This document shows positions 37,247 to 45,594 of a DNA stretch of 64,000 nt, one piece after another; the first letter of the stretch is position 1, and the number at the start of each line of letters is the position of its first letter. The translations under genes were made by a program, and so were the position numbers. The stretch comes from an uncultured Acetatifactor sp. (lineage in GTDB: Bacteria; Bacillota; Clostridia; Lachnospirales; Lachnospiraceae). The DNA is taken from the NCBI GenBank assembly GCA_910577665.1, contig CAJTOJ010000003.1, forward strand, positions 1 through 64,000. Reading direction: 5' to 3'. The notes beneath the pieces are model-generated. The model was given only the letters and a program-made list of their open reading frames with translations. It ran no database searches and had not been told where the DNA came from.

Positions 37247-38624
37247 CGATGAATATCTGAGCCGCAAGGGAATGATGCTCACCATCCCGTGGGAAAAATA
37301 TGGCATCCGGATCATCGGGGAAGCCGACTGTATGGAACATGCCGTGGATTTCCTTGCCTGCCATACTGTGGATCTGCTGCTCACCGACATCTCCATGCCC
37401 AAGCAGACTGGCTTTGACCTGATCAGTTATGTAGTACGCCAATATCCCGCTATCTTTATTGTGCTGATTACTTGCCACCAGGATTTCAATTACCTGCAAA
37501 AAGCCCTGCGAATGGGCGCCATAGACTATATCGTGAAGACAGAACTGGAACAGGAAACCCTGGAGGAATGCCTGAACAGGATCACACACAAGATCCGCTC
37601 CTATTCCGGATCTGCCCACAACACGCTGCAGCTCCCCCCGGACACCGCCGTCCTGCTATATGCCCCCTCTTCTGGCAGGCCTTACGTCCCCCAAAGGGAA
37701 AGCCTGGTGGTGACAGAACAGATCCCCCTGGATGAGAAAAGCCTCCTCCTTCGGATGGACATCTGCTGTGCAGAGGCTATTTCCGCCATGTCCGCCTCCC
37801 ACCCACACCAGATTATGCTCCTGGCCAGGGAAGTGTCTGCCTATACCACCAGCCAGTTGGCAGAGCTGTTCAAGGTTTACATGAACTACCAGCTCTTCTA
37901 CCAGTATCGTCCCAATACCAGATCCTATGTGGTGGATCCATGCTGTCAGCTTCCGGAGCCTTCCCAGGAAGAGGCAGTGGCAGAGCACCTGCAGGAGGAA
38001 TGGTCCAGTCTGCAGTGGATCTATGGACAGGATCTGTTCGATGCGCTTAAAAGGGAGACCATGACCTCCTATATCAAGTCTTCCCGGTTGAAACGAATCC
38101 TCTATATAGCCCTCCGCGAACTGGAGCAGCGCACTGCCATTCCCCTATCGGACCAGTTGTACCTGCGCCTGGAAACGGCAGAATTCTGGACAGAATGTGA
38201 GACTTTGCTGGAAGATGCCAGAGACACCCTGGCATCCCAGTTCAATCATTCTTCCTACCCGGATGAAACTTTCCGGATGATCCTTGCGTCCGTGGAATAT
38301 ATCCAGGCCCATTTTGTGGAGAATCTGAACCAGGAATCTATTGCCAGACAGTTTCACCTAAGCAGGAGCTATTTCTCCAGGGCCTTTAAAAATATCGTGG
38401 GAAACAGCTTTACGGAATACATCCATGGACTGCGGATGCGGGAGGCCGGACAGCTTCTGCTGCGGAAAAACACCCCGATCTTCACAATCGCCTATGAGCT
38501 GGGATTCTGCGATGAAAAGTATTTTTCAAAAAGCTTCAAAAAATACTACGGCATTTCCCCCATGGAGTTCCGCAGCCAGCATCATAAGACAGACGCCTGC
38601 GCAAAGGGGAAATTATCAGACTGA
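37224..38624 (+). CDS. yesN: YesN-type response regulator (receiver plus AraC DNA-binding domain)
   Basis: The 466-residue product has a receiver domain (IKALLVDDEYLSRKG, with Asp in LLLTDISMP and Lys in YIVKTE) and a central variable segment. A C-terminal AraC helix-turn-helix pair begins near residue 355 and shows NLNQESIARQFHLSRSYFSR and PIFTIAYELGFCDEKYFSKS. It should activate the adjacent sugar transporter. I choose the ATG at 37224 because AAAGGAG precedes it and the receiver begins there; the upstream extension belongs to the kinase sequence. Confidence 0.93.
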   Translation: MIKALLVDDEYLSRKGMMLTIPWEKYGIRIIGEADCMEHAVDFLACHTVDLLLTDISMPKQTGFDLISYVVRQYPAIFIVLITCHQDFNYLQKALRMGAIDYIVKTELEQETLEECLNRITHKIRSYSGSAHNTLQLPPDTAVLLYAPSSGRPYVPQRESLVVTEQIPLDEKSLLLRMDICCAEAISAMSASHPHQIMLLAREVSAYTTSQLAELFKVYMNYQLFYQYRPNTRSYVVDPCCQLPEPSQEEAVAEHLQEEWSSLQWIYGQDLFDALKRETMTSYIKSSRLKRILYIALRELEQRTAIPLSDQLYLRLETAEFWTECETLLEDARDTLASQFNHSSYPDETFRMILASVEYIQAHFVENLNQESIARQFHLSRSYFSRAFKNIVGNSFTEYIHGLRMREAGQLLLRKNTPIFTIAYELGFCDEKYFSKSFKKYYGISPMEFRSQHHKTDACAKGKLSD

Positions 38625-38661
38625 TTTGAACCCCTGGCGCTGTCTGCTTTCAGGAATCATT

Positions 38662-40962
38662 TTACATACTTCTCATCCAGGAGTAGAGTGGATACAGGGA
38701 AAAACGCTCTGCCCAGGATAAACCCAATAGCTGCAGCACCAGGGGCAGAATAAACACCAGCATGGCAAGAAAGTATGTCCTGGCGCCAGTCCTCTGCCAC
38801 AGACTCAGCGCGAATACCAGCAGCGCCGCCACGGCCAGCACCAGCCCCTGGGACAGCGCGAATACCAGCACAAAGCCGACCACAGGCAGTGCCGTGAGAA
38901 ATCCGGGCAGCATACTACAGCAGGGAATATCTCCTGTTGAAAGGCCAAACCCCTGCCAGGTAAACAGATCCCGCATCCCGACTGCCCGGCACAACACAGG
39001 AACCAGGGCCAGCAGCAAGGCTGTGGACACGCATACCCGCAGTCTGGACATGAGAATGCGCCTCTTTCCTGCCCTGGTGGCCCCAAGCAGTTTCCAGATT
39101 CCACAAGTGGTATCCGGGCCGTTCCCATTGCCGGTCACCAGGATCACACCCAGCACCACAAGCAACAGATCCACCAGATTCTCCCCGCCCCAGATCCCAA
39201 ACAGATGCAAATATCCTGTGTCATAGATAAAATGCCCCTCCCCATGCTCCCTGATCCCCTCGTACTGCTGCCACACACGCCTAAAATCCGGATAGAAAGC
39301 CAGGATTCCCTTCCATTTTGCCATCTGCTCCTCCCCGGCCGGTTCACTGAGAACCCCTTCTGCCATCAGTCTTTCAATCCGTTCCACCTGCTGGAAGGCT
39401 TTCTCATATCGGCTTTTCTCTGCCAGCACCAAGTCCTCCTTCTCCTTTGTCAGCCCTCCTTCCAGGCGCAGCATGATATCCCGGTAATACTGTTCCCCTG
39501 CCGAAAGGTAACAGGCCCTTCCCAGTTCAAAACTACCTACCAGCACCATGCAGCACAGTAAGATCACACCCCCCCGGTTTCCCACCATGATCTTGTGGCA
39601 TTCATGACGCAAAAGACTGCCATGAGGCTTGAAAGGAGGCCTCCAGACCCATAGATGCCCTTTCCGCAGCACCAGCCGCTGTCCCCTTACAAAGCAGAAG
39701 ATGCTTCCCCCCACCGAAAGCAGCACAAACAGCAGGATTACAAGCCAGGCTGCCACCACCCTGGAAAACGGATACCCCAACAGGTCAAAGTTCAGGTAGG
39801 CACCGTAAAGTCGTTTTGTCTGGAGCAGACCGGCCAGATTTAAGGTTTTGAGAGGCAATGCCCTGGAGGAAGCAGGAACAGCCAGGTACAGGATCCCGTT
39901 TATCCCGCAAAACAGCATACCCAGGCCGTAGGGCAGCACCAAGGAATCTGCCAGAAGACAGGGAATTGTAAGCAGGACGCCGAACCCATACAGCACCACC
40001 GCCTTCGTCAGTACAGACAGCATCACATATTCCCAGATCCGGATGGCAAAAGGACTTTCCCGGAAAGCTGCCACCGACTGCAGCCTGGCACTTCCATCCG
40101 GGAACCCGGCCTGGCATCCGAAAAAGAGGAAATTGACGGCATACAGACTGCCTGTCAGCAGAATGCAGTGAATCAGGAGGGCGGCCAGCTTACCCGCAAT
40201 GCTTCCTGTGAGTCCATGCTTCGTGACACGGGTCACAAGAAACAGCCCCTTTTCTTTTTCTGCCAGAATCATCTCCCCCACCGACAGGAATACCCCCAGC
40301 AGAAGCACCAGGTCTGTCCACATATGCTCCAGGGCACCTGTCAGCGTCCGGCCCAGGGTAAAACGGATCCCGGATGCTGTCAGATGCGCATAATCCCGGG
40401 CACTTTTCCGGATATTCCGGGCAGAGAAGGAATCCCCGGATCCGGCAAAGATCCCGATGCCGCCCAGGGTATCCTTTTTCTCCTGTATGGATGCCAGATA
40501 GTCCCCATAGGTGGAAACCTGCTGCCATTCCCCATACACCTCTTCTACCATGGTCCGTTCCCGCCACAGGGAATCTGTCCATTCCAGATAAGCGCCGCTC
40601 AGATACCATTCATCATATTCCTGGAAAAGCCCTGGATGCTCTGCCATGGCCCGGTCTGCCAGCTCCTGGCCCATCTGTCCGGAAACTCCCTGAAAGAGCA
40701 GCACTTCTTCCACAAAAGAGACCCCATCCAGGATCTCTTTGCGCCTGCAGATGTAGGCCCCTTTTTCCTCCTCGTTCATGCCTGCTGTCATCTCCTGGAA
40801 CCGCCCATAGGCAGACAAGGGCGGCGTCTGCTCATCCGGCAGATTCTGATACCACAGCAGAAACACATGAAGAGCCATGAAGGCACACAGAAACAGCAGA
40901 AACCGGGGCCTGCCCCATATTTTTTTCAATTCATAAATAACCAGTTTCACCTTTATCCACAT
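38662..40962 (-). CDS. ABC-2-type transporter permease, internally duplicated
   Basis: This is a 766-residue membrane protein in two similar halves. Each half starts with a hydrophobic helix (about 20-37, and near 470), then an extracytoplasmic region of roughly 130 residues with heptad-like charged stretches, then a cluster of helices. Half one includes LYAVNFLFFGCQAGFP; half two includes LYLSAGEQYYRDIML-like sequence and ends WAERFSLYPLYSWMRSM. Two fused permease units would let one protein form the pore with the adjacent ATPase. The ATG at 40962 with AAGGGA just ahead is the likely start, overlapping the ATPase gene by 32 bases. The substrate is unknown. Confidence 0.82.
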   Translation of the reverse strand: MWIKVKLVIYELKKIWGRPRFLLFLCAFMALHVFLLWYQNLPDEQTPPLSAYGRFQEMTAGMNEEEKGAYICRRKEILDGVSFVEEVLLFQGVSGQMGQELADRAMAEHPGLFQEYDEWYLSGAYLEWTDSLWRERTMVEEVYGEWQQVSTYGDYLASIQEKKDTLGGIGIFAGSGDSFSARNIRKSARDYAHLTASGIRFTLGRTLTGALEHMWTDLVLLLGVFLSVGEMILAEKEKGLFLVTRVTKHGLTGSIAGKLAALLIHCILLTGSLYAVNFLFFGCQAGFPDGSARLQSVAAFRESPFAIRIWEYVMLSVLTKAVVLYGFGVLLTIPCLLADSLVLPYGLGMLFCGINGILYLAVPASSRALPLKTLNLAGLLQTKRLYGAYLNFDLLGYPFSRVVAAWLVILLFVLLSVGGSIFCFVRGQRLVLRKGHLWVWRPPFKPHGSLLRHECHKIMVGNRGGVILLCCMVLVGSFELGRACYLSAGEQYYRDIMLRLEGGLTKEKEDLVLAEKSRYEKAFQQVERIERLMAEGVLSEPAGEEQMAKWKGILAFYPDFRRVWQQYEGIREHGEGHFIYDTGYLHLFGIWGGENLVDLLLVVLGVILVTGNGNGPDTTCGIWKLLGATRAGKRRILMSRLRVCVSTALLLALVPVLCRAVGMRDLFTWQGFGLSTGDIPCCSMLPGFLTALPVVGFVLVFALSQGLVLAVAALLVFALSLWQRTGARTYFLAMLVFILPLVLQLLGLSWAERFSLYPLYSWMRSM

Positions 40963-41815
40963 TTCCCTTCTCACAGTGCCCAAATACCTGCAGATAGACT
41001 TCCTCCAGTCCCTTGCTACAGTGATACGCTTCGCAGAGCTTCTCCACGCTGCCCCTGGCAGCTACCTTCCCCTCCTTGAGCAGGATGACCTCCTGGGCAA
41101 TGGGCTCTATATCCGAGACCACATGGGTAGATACCAAAATGATCCTGCTCCCTGTAGGTTTCTCCTCCTTAGGGGATTTCTCCAGAGGACACTGTACTGT
41201 GCCGGGTGTCCCTGCAAGCTTCCGGATCCCCTCCCGGATGCGCACCCGCTCTCTGGGATCCAGGCCTGCTGTAGGTTCATCCAGCACAAGGAGCTTCGGA
41301 TCTCCCAGAATGGCCTGGGCAATCAGGATCCGTTGCTTCATACCGCCAGAATAAGTGCCCATGGGGCGCCCTGCCACATCTGTCATGTTCACATAGTCCA
41401 GAACCCTTTCGATCTCCTCCTTCTGTTTCTTCCGGGATATCCCCTTCAAGGTGGCCATGTAGGACAGGAAACGTCTGCCGGAAAACTGGTCATACAGTCC
41501 CTGCTGCTGGGGTGCATATCCCAGAAGGCTGCGGTATGTGGCACCCAGCTTCCTGGTTTCTGTCCCATCCCACAGCACCCGCCCCACCTTAGGTCTGCAA
41601 TTCCCACAGATCACGTTCATCAGTGTGGACTTACCTGCCCCGTTTGGACCCAGAAGCCCATAGATGCCAGGGTTCAATGTCAGGCTCACTCCATCCAGGG
41701 CCTTTTTGTCCCGGTATCTGTGGGTGATGTCACATAGTTCCAGCCGGGTACTACCCCCCGCGCCGGGAGAGGGAATCTCCCCCGCTCTTTCCGGGTCATC
41801 CTGCACTCTTTTCAT
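40931..41815 (-). CDS. ABC transporter ATP-binding protein
   Basis: This is a 294-residue ATPase: GLLGPNGAGKSTLMN (Walker A, about residue 55), YSGGMKQRILIAQAI (signature) and KLLVLDEPTAGLDPRERVR (Walker B). A Lys/Glu-rich stretch of about 22 residues (around 205-227) is inserted between Walker B and the switch histidine region (LVSTHVVSD). It belongs with the downstream permease. Its ATG follows the lipoprotein stop by one codon, so the two are co-translated. Confidence 0.95.
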   Translation of the reverse strand: MKRVQDDPERAGEIPSPGAGGSTRLELCDITHRYRDKKALDGVSLTLNPGIYGLLGPNGAGKSTLMNVICGNCRPKVGRVLWDGTETRKLGATYRSLLGYAPQQQGLYDQFSGRRFLSYMATLKGISRKKQKEEIERVLDYVNMTDVAGRPMGTYSGGMKQRILIAQAILGDPKLLVLDEPTAGLDPRERVRIREGIRKLAGTPGTVQCPLEKSPKEEKPTGSRIILVSTHVVSDIEPIAQEVILLKEGKVAARGSVEKLCEAYHCSKGLEEVYLQVFGHCEKGNVDKGETGYL

Positions 41816-41818
41816 CCT

Positions 41819-43303
41819 CTACTCCCCTCTCCCCACCATCTGGATCTTTCGGTAATTGCCATTGCCAGCCACCAGATCTTCCTTGGAGATCAAGCCATAC
41901 TGAAACCGTTTTATCTCATAGCCGCCAAACCCACTGGCAACAGCATCATAGTCATAGACCACCAGTACATCCTGGTCCAGCACAGCCTTGAACTCCAGGC
42001 TCCACCCCAGACTCAGGTTGACCAGGGGAGAATGGCTGACAGTCCCTGTATTCATGTCAATATAGTAAAAAGTAGAATCCCAGGACTGGTCCTTACAGCA
42101 GAGCTTATCCCCTACCACGTCCCAGATATAATAATAGTTGCCTTCTGCCACACAAACGGTTCTCTCTGCACCGGTGTCCAGGTCAATCGCCTTGATTCCA
42201 CCGCCCTCCCGGGAAGACACGTACAACGTATGTCCCACCAGCCTGTCACAATTCTCCTCCCGGTTGGAGATGCGGTACCGCTCCGTCTTCTGTCCGCTGT
42301 CCAGATCCAGGGACGCATAGATCTCTACCGAATTCTCCAGCAAGGTCTTGTATGTATCATCATCATAATATTCCTCCTGGGTATAGGCCCGCCCATAGTC
42401 CGTCCCCGACAAAAGCAACTCATTCCCATATCCCCCCAGGATATTCCACTGGATCCCGTCCCCGAAATCCAGGGAACAGACCTGGGTCTCCTGTCCGGTA
42501 TCCGGGTTCACACGCACCAGCCTGCGGGACATGGAAGTGTAATAAGTATGTGTCCCCTCCTGTTTGGCGGCCACTTCCTTTTCCACCACATAGATACCTT
42601 CCTCATCCCCCAGCACCAGATCTTCCACTGCAACATTCTGTTCAAATGTATGTACCTTTCTCCGATCCGTGCCATCCAGGTTCATCCGATAGAGAACGGA
42701 CTCCATCTCTTTCATCTTTGACCCCAGGGAAACACTCTCCGTACTGTCCACATACATGCTGTTATCCTCTCCTTCCCTGGACAATATCCAGAGTGCATCC
42801 TGGTACACAAAGAGCAATGCGGTAAACGGCGGGAACTCATCATACAGACACAGGGCCTGACAGTCCGCGGAATTGTGGTTACAGCCTGCATTGCTGCACA
42901 GGTACACCTCCTGCAGGGTGGCAAAGTCCATGTACATCAGCCGGGAACCGTAACTTCCATCTGAAAGGGATTCCGGCTGCCCAGGCAGATAATAATAGCC
43001 GTCCTGGGTATAGCAGACGCTTTGCTGCTTCTGGGAAGCCAGCAGATACAGACCACCTCCGGAAGCATCCGTGTGCCGGGCCGTACCACCGTCTTTGGTC
43101 ATACCAGCATCTGTACCCTGGGTTCCCGTACTGGCCACTGCTCCACCGGCACCTGTCGCCTGCATACTGTCATCCCCATTCAGGATATCTGCCCCCAGGC
43201 TTTGCAGCCCAGGGTGGTCAGCGCTGTTCTGTCCACAGGAAACCAGGGACAGGAGCATACCGGCTGTTACAATCCATGTGACTATTTTTCCTGTTTTTTT
43301 CAT
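41819..43303 (-). CDS. Lipoprotein with propeller-like repeats, function unknown
   Basis: The 494-residue product has a lipoprotein signal (MKKTGKIVTWIVTAGMLLS, lipobox LVSC at about residue 24). A Gly/Thr/Asp/Ala-rich linker follows to about residue 85. The rest shows repeated YY/Y-rich blocks with paired Gly and Asp/Thr (for example GGIKAIDLDTGAERTVCV and GNYYYIWDVVGDKLC), suggesting a six- to eight-bladed beta-propeller. It lies between a histidine kinase and an ABC ATPase, so an extracytoplasmic sensing or substrate-handling role is inferred. The ATG follows GGAGGTCTTTTTGC. Confidence 0.75.
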   Translation of the reverse strand: MKKTGKIVTWIVTAGMLLSLVSCGQNSADHPGLQSLGADILNGDDSMQATGAGGAVASTGTQGTDAGMTKDGGTARHTDASGGGLYLLASQKQQSVCYTQDGYYYLPGQPESLSDGSYGSRLMYMDFATLQEVYLCSNAGCNHNSADCQALCLYDEFPPFTALLFVYQDALWILSREGEDNSMYVDSTESVSLGSKMKEMESVLYRMNLDGTDRRKVHTFEQNVAVEDLVLGDEEGIYVVEKEVAAKQEGTHTYYTSMSRRLVRVNPDTGQETQVCSLDFGDGIQWNILGGYGNELLLSGTDYGRAYTQEEYYDDDTYKTLLENSVEIYASLDLDSGQKTERYRISNREENCDRLVGHTLYVSSREGGGIKAIDLDTGAERTVCVAEGNYYYIWDVVGDKLCCKDQSWDSTFYYIDMNTGTVSHSPLVNLSLGWSLEFKAVLDQDVLVVYDYDAVASGFGGYEIKRFQYGLISKEDLVAGNGNYRKIQMVGRGE

Positions 43304-43401
43304 GCAAAAAGACCTCCTTGTTTCTATATTCCAATGCAACAAGGAGATCTTACAGGGTAAAAGTCAAGATTTTGTCAAGTTTCTATAGATTCGGACCAAC
43401 T

Positions 43402-44826
43402 TCATACCGCTAAAATGATTTTCACCACAGTCCCCGGCTTTTCCAGGGTGGTTTTCCCAGGATCCTCATTCCCCTCCACCTCTTTCCCAGGCACACTGCT
43501 TCCGTTCCACATTTCCAGACTCCCTCCATGTTTCCCGGCAAAAAGCCTGCTGATGGCAAGTCCCATGCCCAGATGGCCGTCTTCCCGCCCGGTGGGCAGA
43601 AAGTGATTTCCCTTCCCCGCCAGCACCTTCTCCGGGAAGCCAGGGCCGTCATCCTGCACCATAATACACAGCCTGGAACCGTTCTTCTTCCAGTCCACAC
43701 GGACCCTGGTCCGTGCAAAATGCAGGGCATTCTCCACCACATTCTCCAGGATCCGCCATACCATATCCCGGTCAAGCCGTAGCTTCTCCCCGGGTAAAAC
43801 ACCGTTTTCCTGTAGGGAAAGTTCCCTTTCCGGCCAGACCAGGCCTGCATCTGCACCCAGCCGGGCCCCGCCCACACACAGCAGTTTCCCGGTTCCGGAA
43901 GCCAGCATCCCCAGATCATCTGCAAGTTCTCCAAAAAATTCCCCGGCTGTAACCTCCTCAAGTTTTACTTCCATATCCTCCAGCCGGTTCAGGATCCTGA
44001 CAGATTCCGTGTACTGCGCCAGCCTGCCAGCCGTCACATGCAGATGGCTGGCAATACGGCTTATTTTCTCCGTGGAAAGCTTTCCTCCAGGCAGATTCAT
44101 TTGCAGATATTCCGTGTACCCCTGGAGGATGGCAAGCGGATTGCGCAGATCATGGGCAATGGAGGCCTGCAGGAACCTGCGCTGTTCTAACAGATTCCAC
44201 ATCTGCTGGTTGTTTTCCTCTAAGGCCGCCCGCATCTGTTCGAAGGAGTGGCACAGCTCCCCCATCTCATCCCTGCAGTCATATTCCAGGGAAAAATCCA
44301 GGTTCTGGTCTGCAATCTGCCCAGCGGCCTCCTGCAACAGACAAAGGGGCCGGTCCAGTTTCTTCCGGTAGAAGAAGACACCGCCAATCAGAATACCCGA
44401 CAACGACAATACCCCTGGAATCACTACCATGGCGATACCACAGCACTGGTAAGCCACCTTACGCCTGGGCGTCAAGGTGTCAAAACTCCGGGTTATCTTC
44501 TCTACAGAATATTTTGTATCGGAAAGGTCCTGCTGTAGCACTTTTTCCTCTTCTGTCCCATTGGCATCCACTTCCACGGCAGACAACCTTGGGAGGCTGG
44601 TCTCCTCCTCCCCGAATCCCATCCTCCAACTCTGCGTATTTTCTGTACCATCCGGATATACATTCCTCACCGTCAGGTACACAGCCTCCGGATCCGGCAG
44701 CAGATAGGCCCTGCAGGCCATACAACCCCAGACCACCAGTCCGGACAACAGCACCACCACACCAAAGACTGCTGATACCGTCAGTATAAAAAAGCTTCTC
44801 AAGGACAGATTCTTCACCGGCTCCAT
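43402..44826 (-). CDS. Sensor histidine kinase
   Basis: The 474-residue kinase has a helix at about 11-35, a short extracytoplasmic domain and a second helix at about 128-150. A HAMP domain, the dimerisation domain with phosphorylated His (ASIAHDLRNPLAILQGY, about 240) and a HATPase domain (NVVENALHFA, DDGPGFPEKV, GHLGMGLAISR) follow. The start overlaps the regulator gene by 13 bases. It should phosphorylate the upstream OmpR-type regulator; the module also encodes a lipoprotein and an ABC transporter, so these may respond to an envelope-active compound. Confidence 0.92.
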   Translation of the reverse strand: MEPVKNLSLRSFFILTVSAVFGVVVLLSGLVVWGCMACRAYLLPDPEAVYLTVRNVYPDGTENTQSWRMGFGEEETSLPRLSAVEVDANGTEEEKVLQQDLSDTKYSVEKITRSFDTLTPRRKVAYQCCGIAMVVIPGVLSLSGILIGGVFFYRKKLDRPLCLLQEAAGQIADQNLDFSLEYDCRDEMGELCHSFEQMRAALEENNQQMWNLLEQRRFLQASIAHDLRNPLAILQGYTEYLQMNLPGGKLSTEKISRIASHLHVTAGRLAQYTESVRILNRLEDMEVKLEEVTAGEFFGELADDLGMLASGTGKLLCVGGARLGADAGLVWPERELSLQENGVLPGEKLRLDRDMVWRILENVVENALHFARTRVRVDWKKNGSRLCIMVQDDGPGFPEKVLAGKGNHFLPTGREDGHLGMGLAISRLFAGKHGGSLEMWNGSSVPGKEVEGNEDPGKTTLEKPGTVVKIILAV

Positions 44827-45491
44827 TTGTACCCCACCCCCCAGACCGTCTCGATGTAATCTTTTCCTGTCATTTCCCGCAGTTTGGAACGGATCTTCCG
44901 GACATGTTCCTTCACCACATTGCTGTCTCCTTCCGCGTCATATCCCCACACGCCCTCATAGATCCGCTCCTTGTCAAATACCTGGTTGGCATTGGTCATT
45001 AAAAATTCCAGAATATCGAATTCCCTTCTGGAAAACGGGATCTCCCTGCCCTGGCAGGACACACTCCTCTGGGTCAGATCCACCAGCAGCCCTTCTGCTG
45101 TCAGCACAAAAGGTCTGTGCCTGCTTCTCTCATCCCGGCGCAGATGGGCTGCAATGCGGGCAGACAGTTCATTCAGGCTGAATGGCTTGGTGATATAATC
45201 ATCTCCGCCATACTGCAGGCCATTGACCTTATCCTGCTCTGTGATCCGGGCTGTCAGAAAGAGAATGGGACAGGTAATATGGCTACGGATGTTCCGGCAC
45301 AGCTCCAGACCATCCATATCCGGCATGTTAATGTCCAGAAGAATCAAATCCGGCTGCCGTTGCAACAGGGCCAGGGCCTCCCTGGCATTTCCCGCTGCCA
45401 GGGTCTCATACCCACAGTCCTGCAAATGGTCACTGAGCAGCTCCGTCATCATCTCCTCATCATCTACGATCAGTATCTTATACACAGCCAT
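44814..45491 (-). CDS. Response regulator, OmpR/PhoB family
   Basis: This is a 225-residue regulator: a receiver with acidic pocket DDEE, Asp in LILLDINMPDMDG and Lys in DYITKPF, then a winged-helix DNA-binding domain (about 125-225) with REFDILEFLMTNANQVF and VKEHVRKIRSKL. It is the first gene of the kinase-lipoprotein-ABC module. The ATG follows GAGAGGGT. A degenerate repeat copy lies in its leader at about 45531-45571. Confidence 0.93.
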   Translation of the reverse strand: MAVYKILIVDDEEMMTELLSDHLQDCGYETLAAGNAREALALLQRQPDLILLDINMPDMDGLELCRNIRSHITCPILFLTARITEQDKVNGLQYGGDDYITKPFSLNELSARIAAHLRRDERSRHRPFVLTAEGLLVDLTQRSVSCQGREIPFSRREFDILEFLMTNANQVFDKERIYEGVWGYDAEGDSNVVKEHVRKIRSKLREMTGKDYIETVWGVGYKWSR

Positions 45492-45530
45492 ACCCTCTCC
45501 CTTGTATCACTTTTTTCACTTTCTGTCTTA

Positions 45531-45571
45531 GCGTGAAAACACCTCTCGGCAATACCGAGTGAACAGTAACC
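45531..45571. repeat. Truncated copy of the structured repeat (right end)
   Basis: AGCGTGAAAACACCTCTCGG followed by CAATACCGAGTGAACAGTAA parallels the right end of the copy at 52799-52930. Both end in the AGTAA terminal sequence and both have a short hairpin (CTCGG/CCGAG here, CTCG/CGAG there). Confidence 0.6.
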
Positions 45572-45594
45572 AGGATATCTCCTCTTTGCCTACA

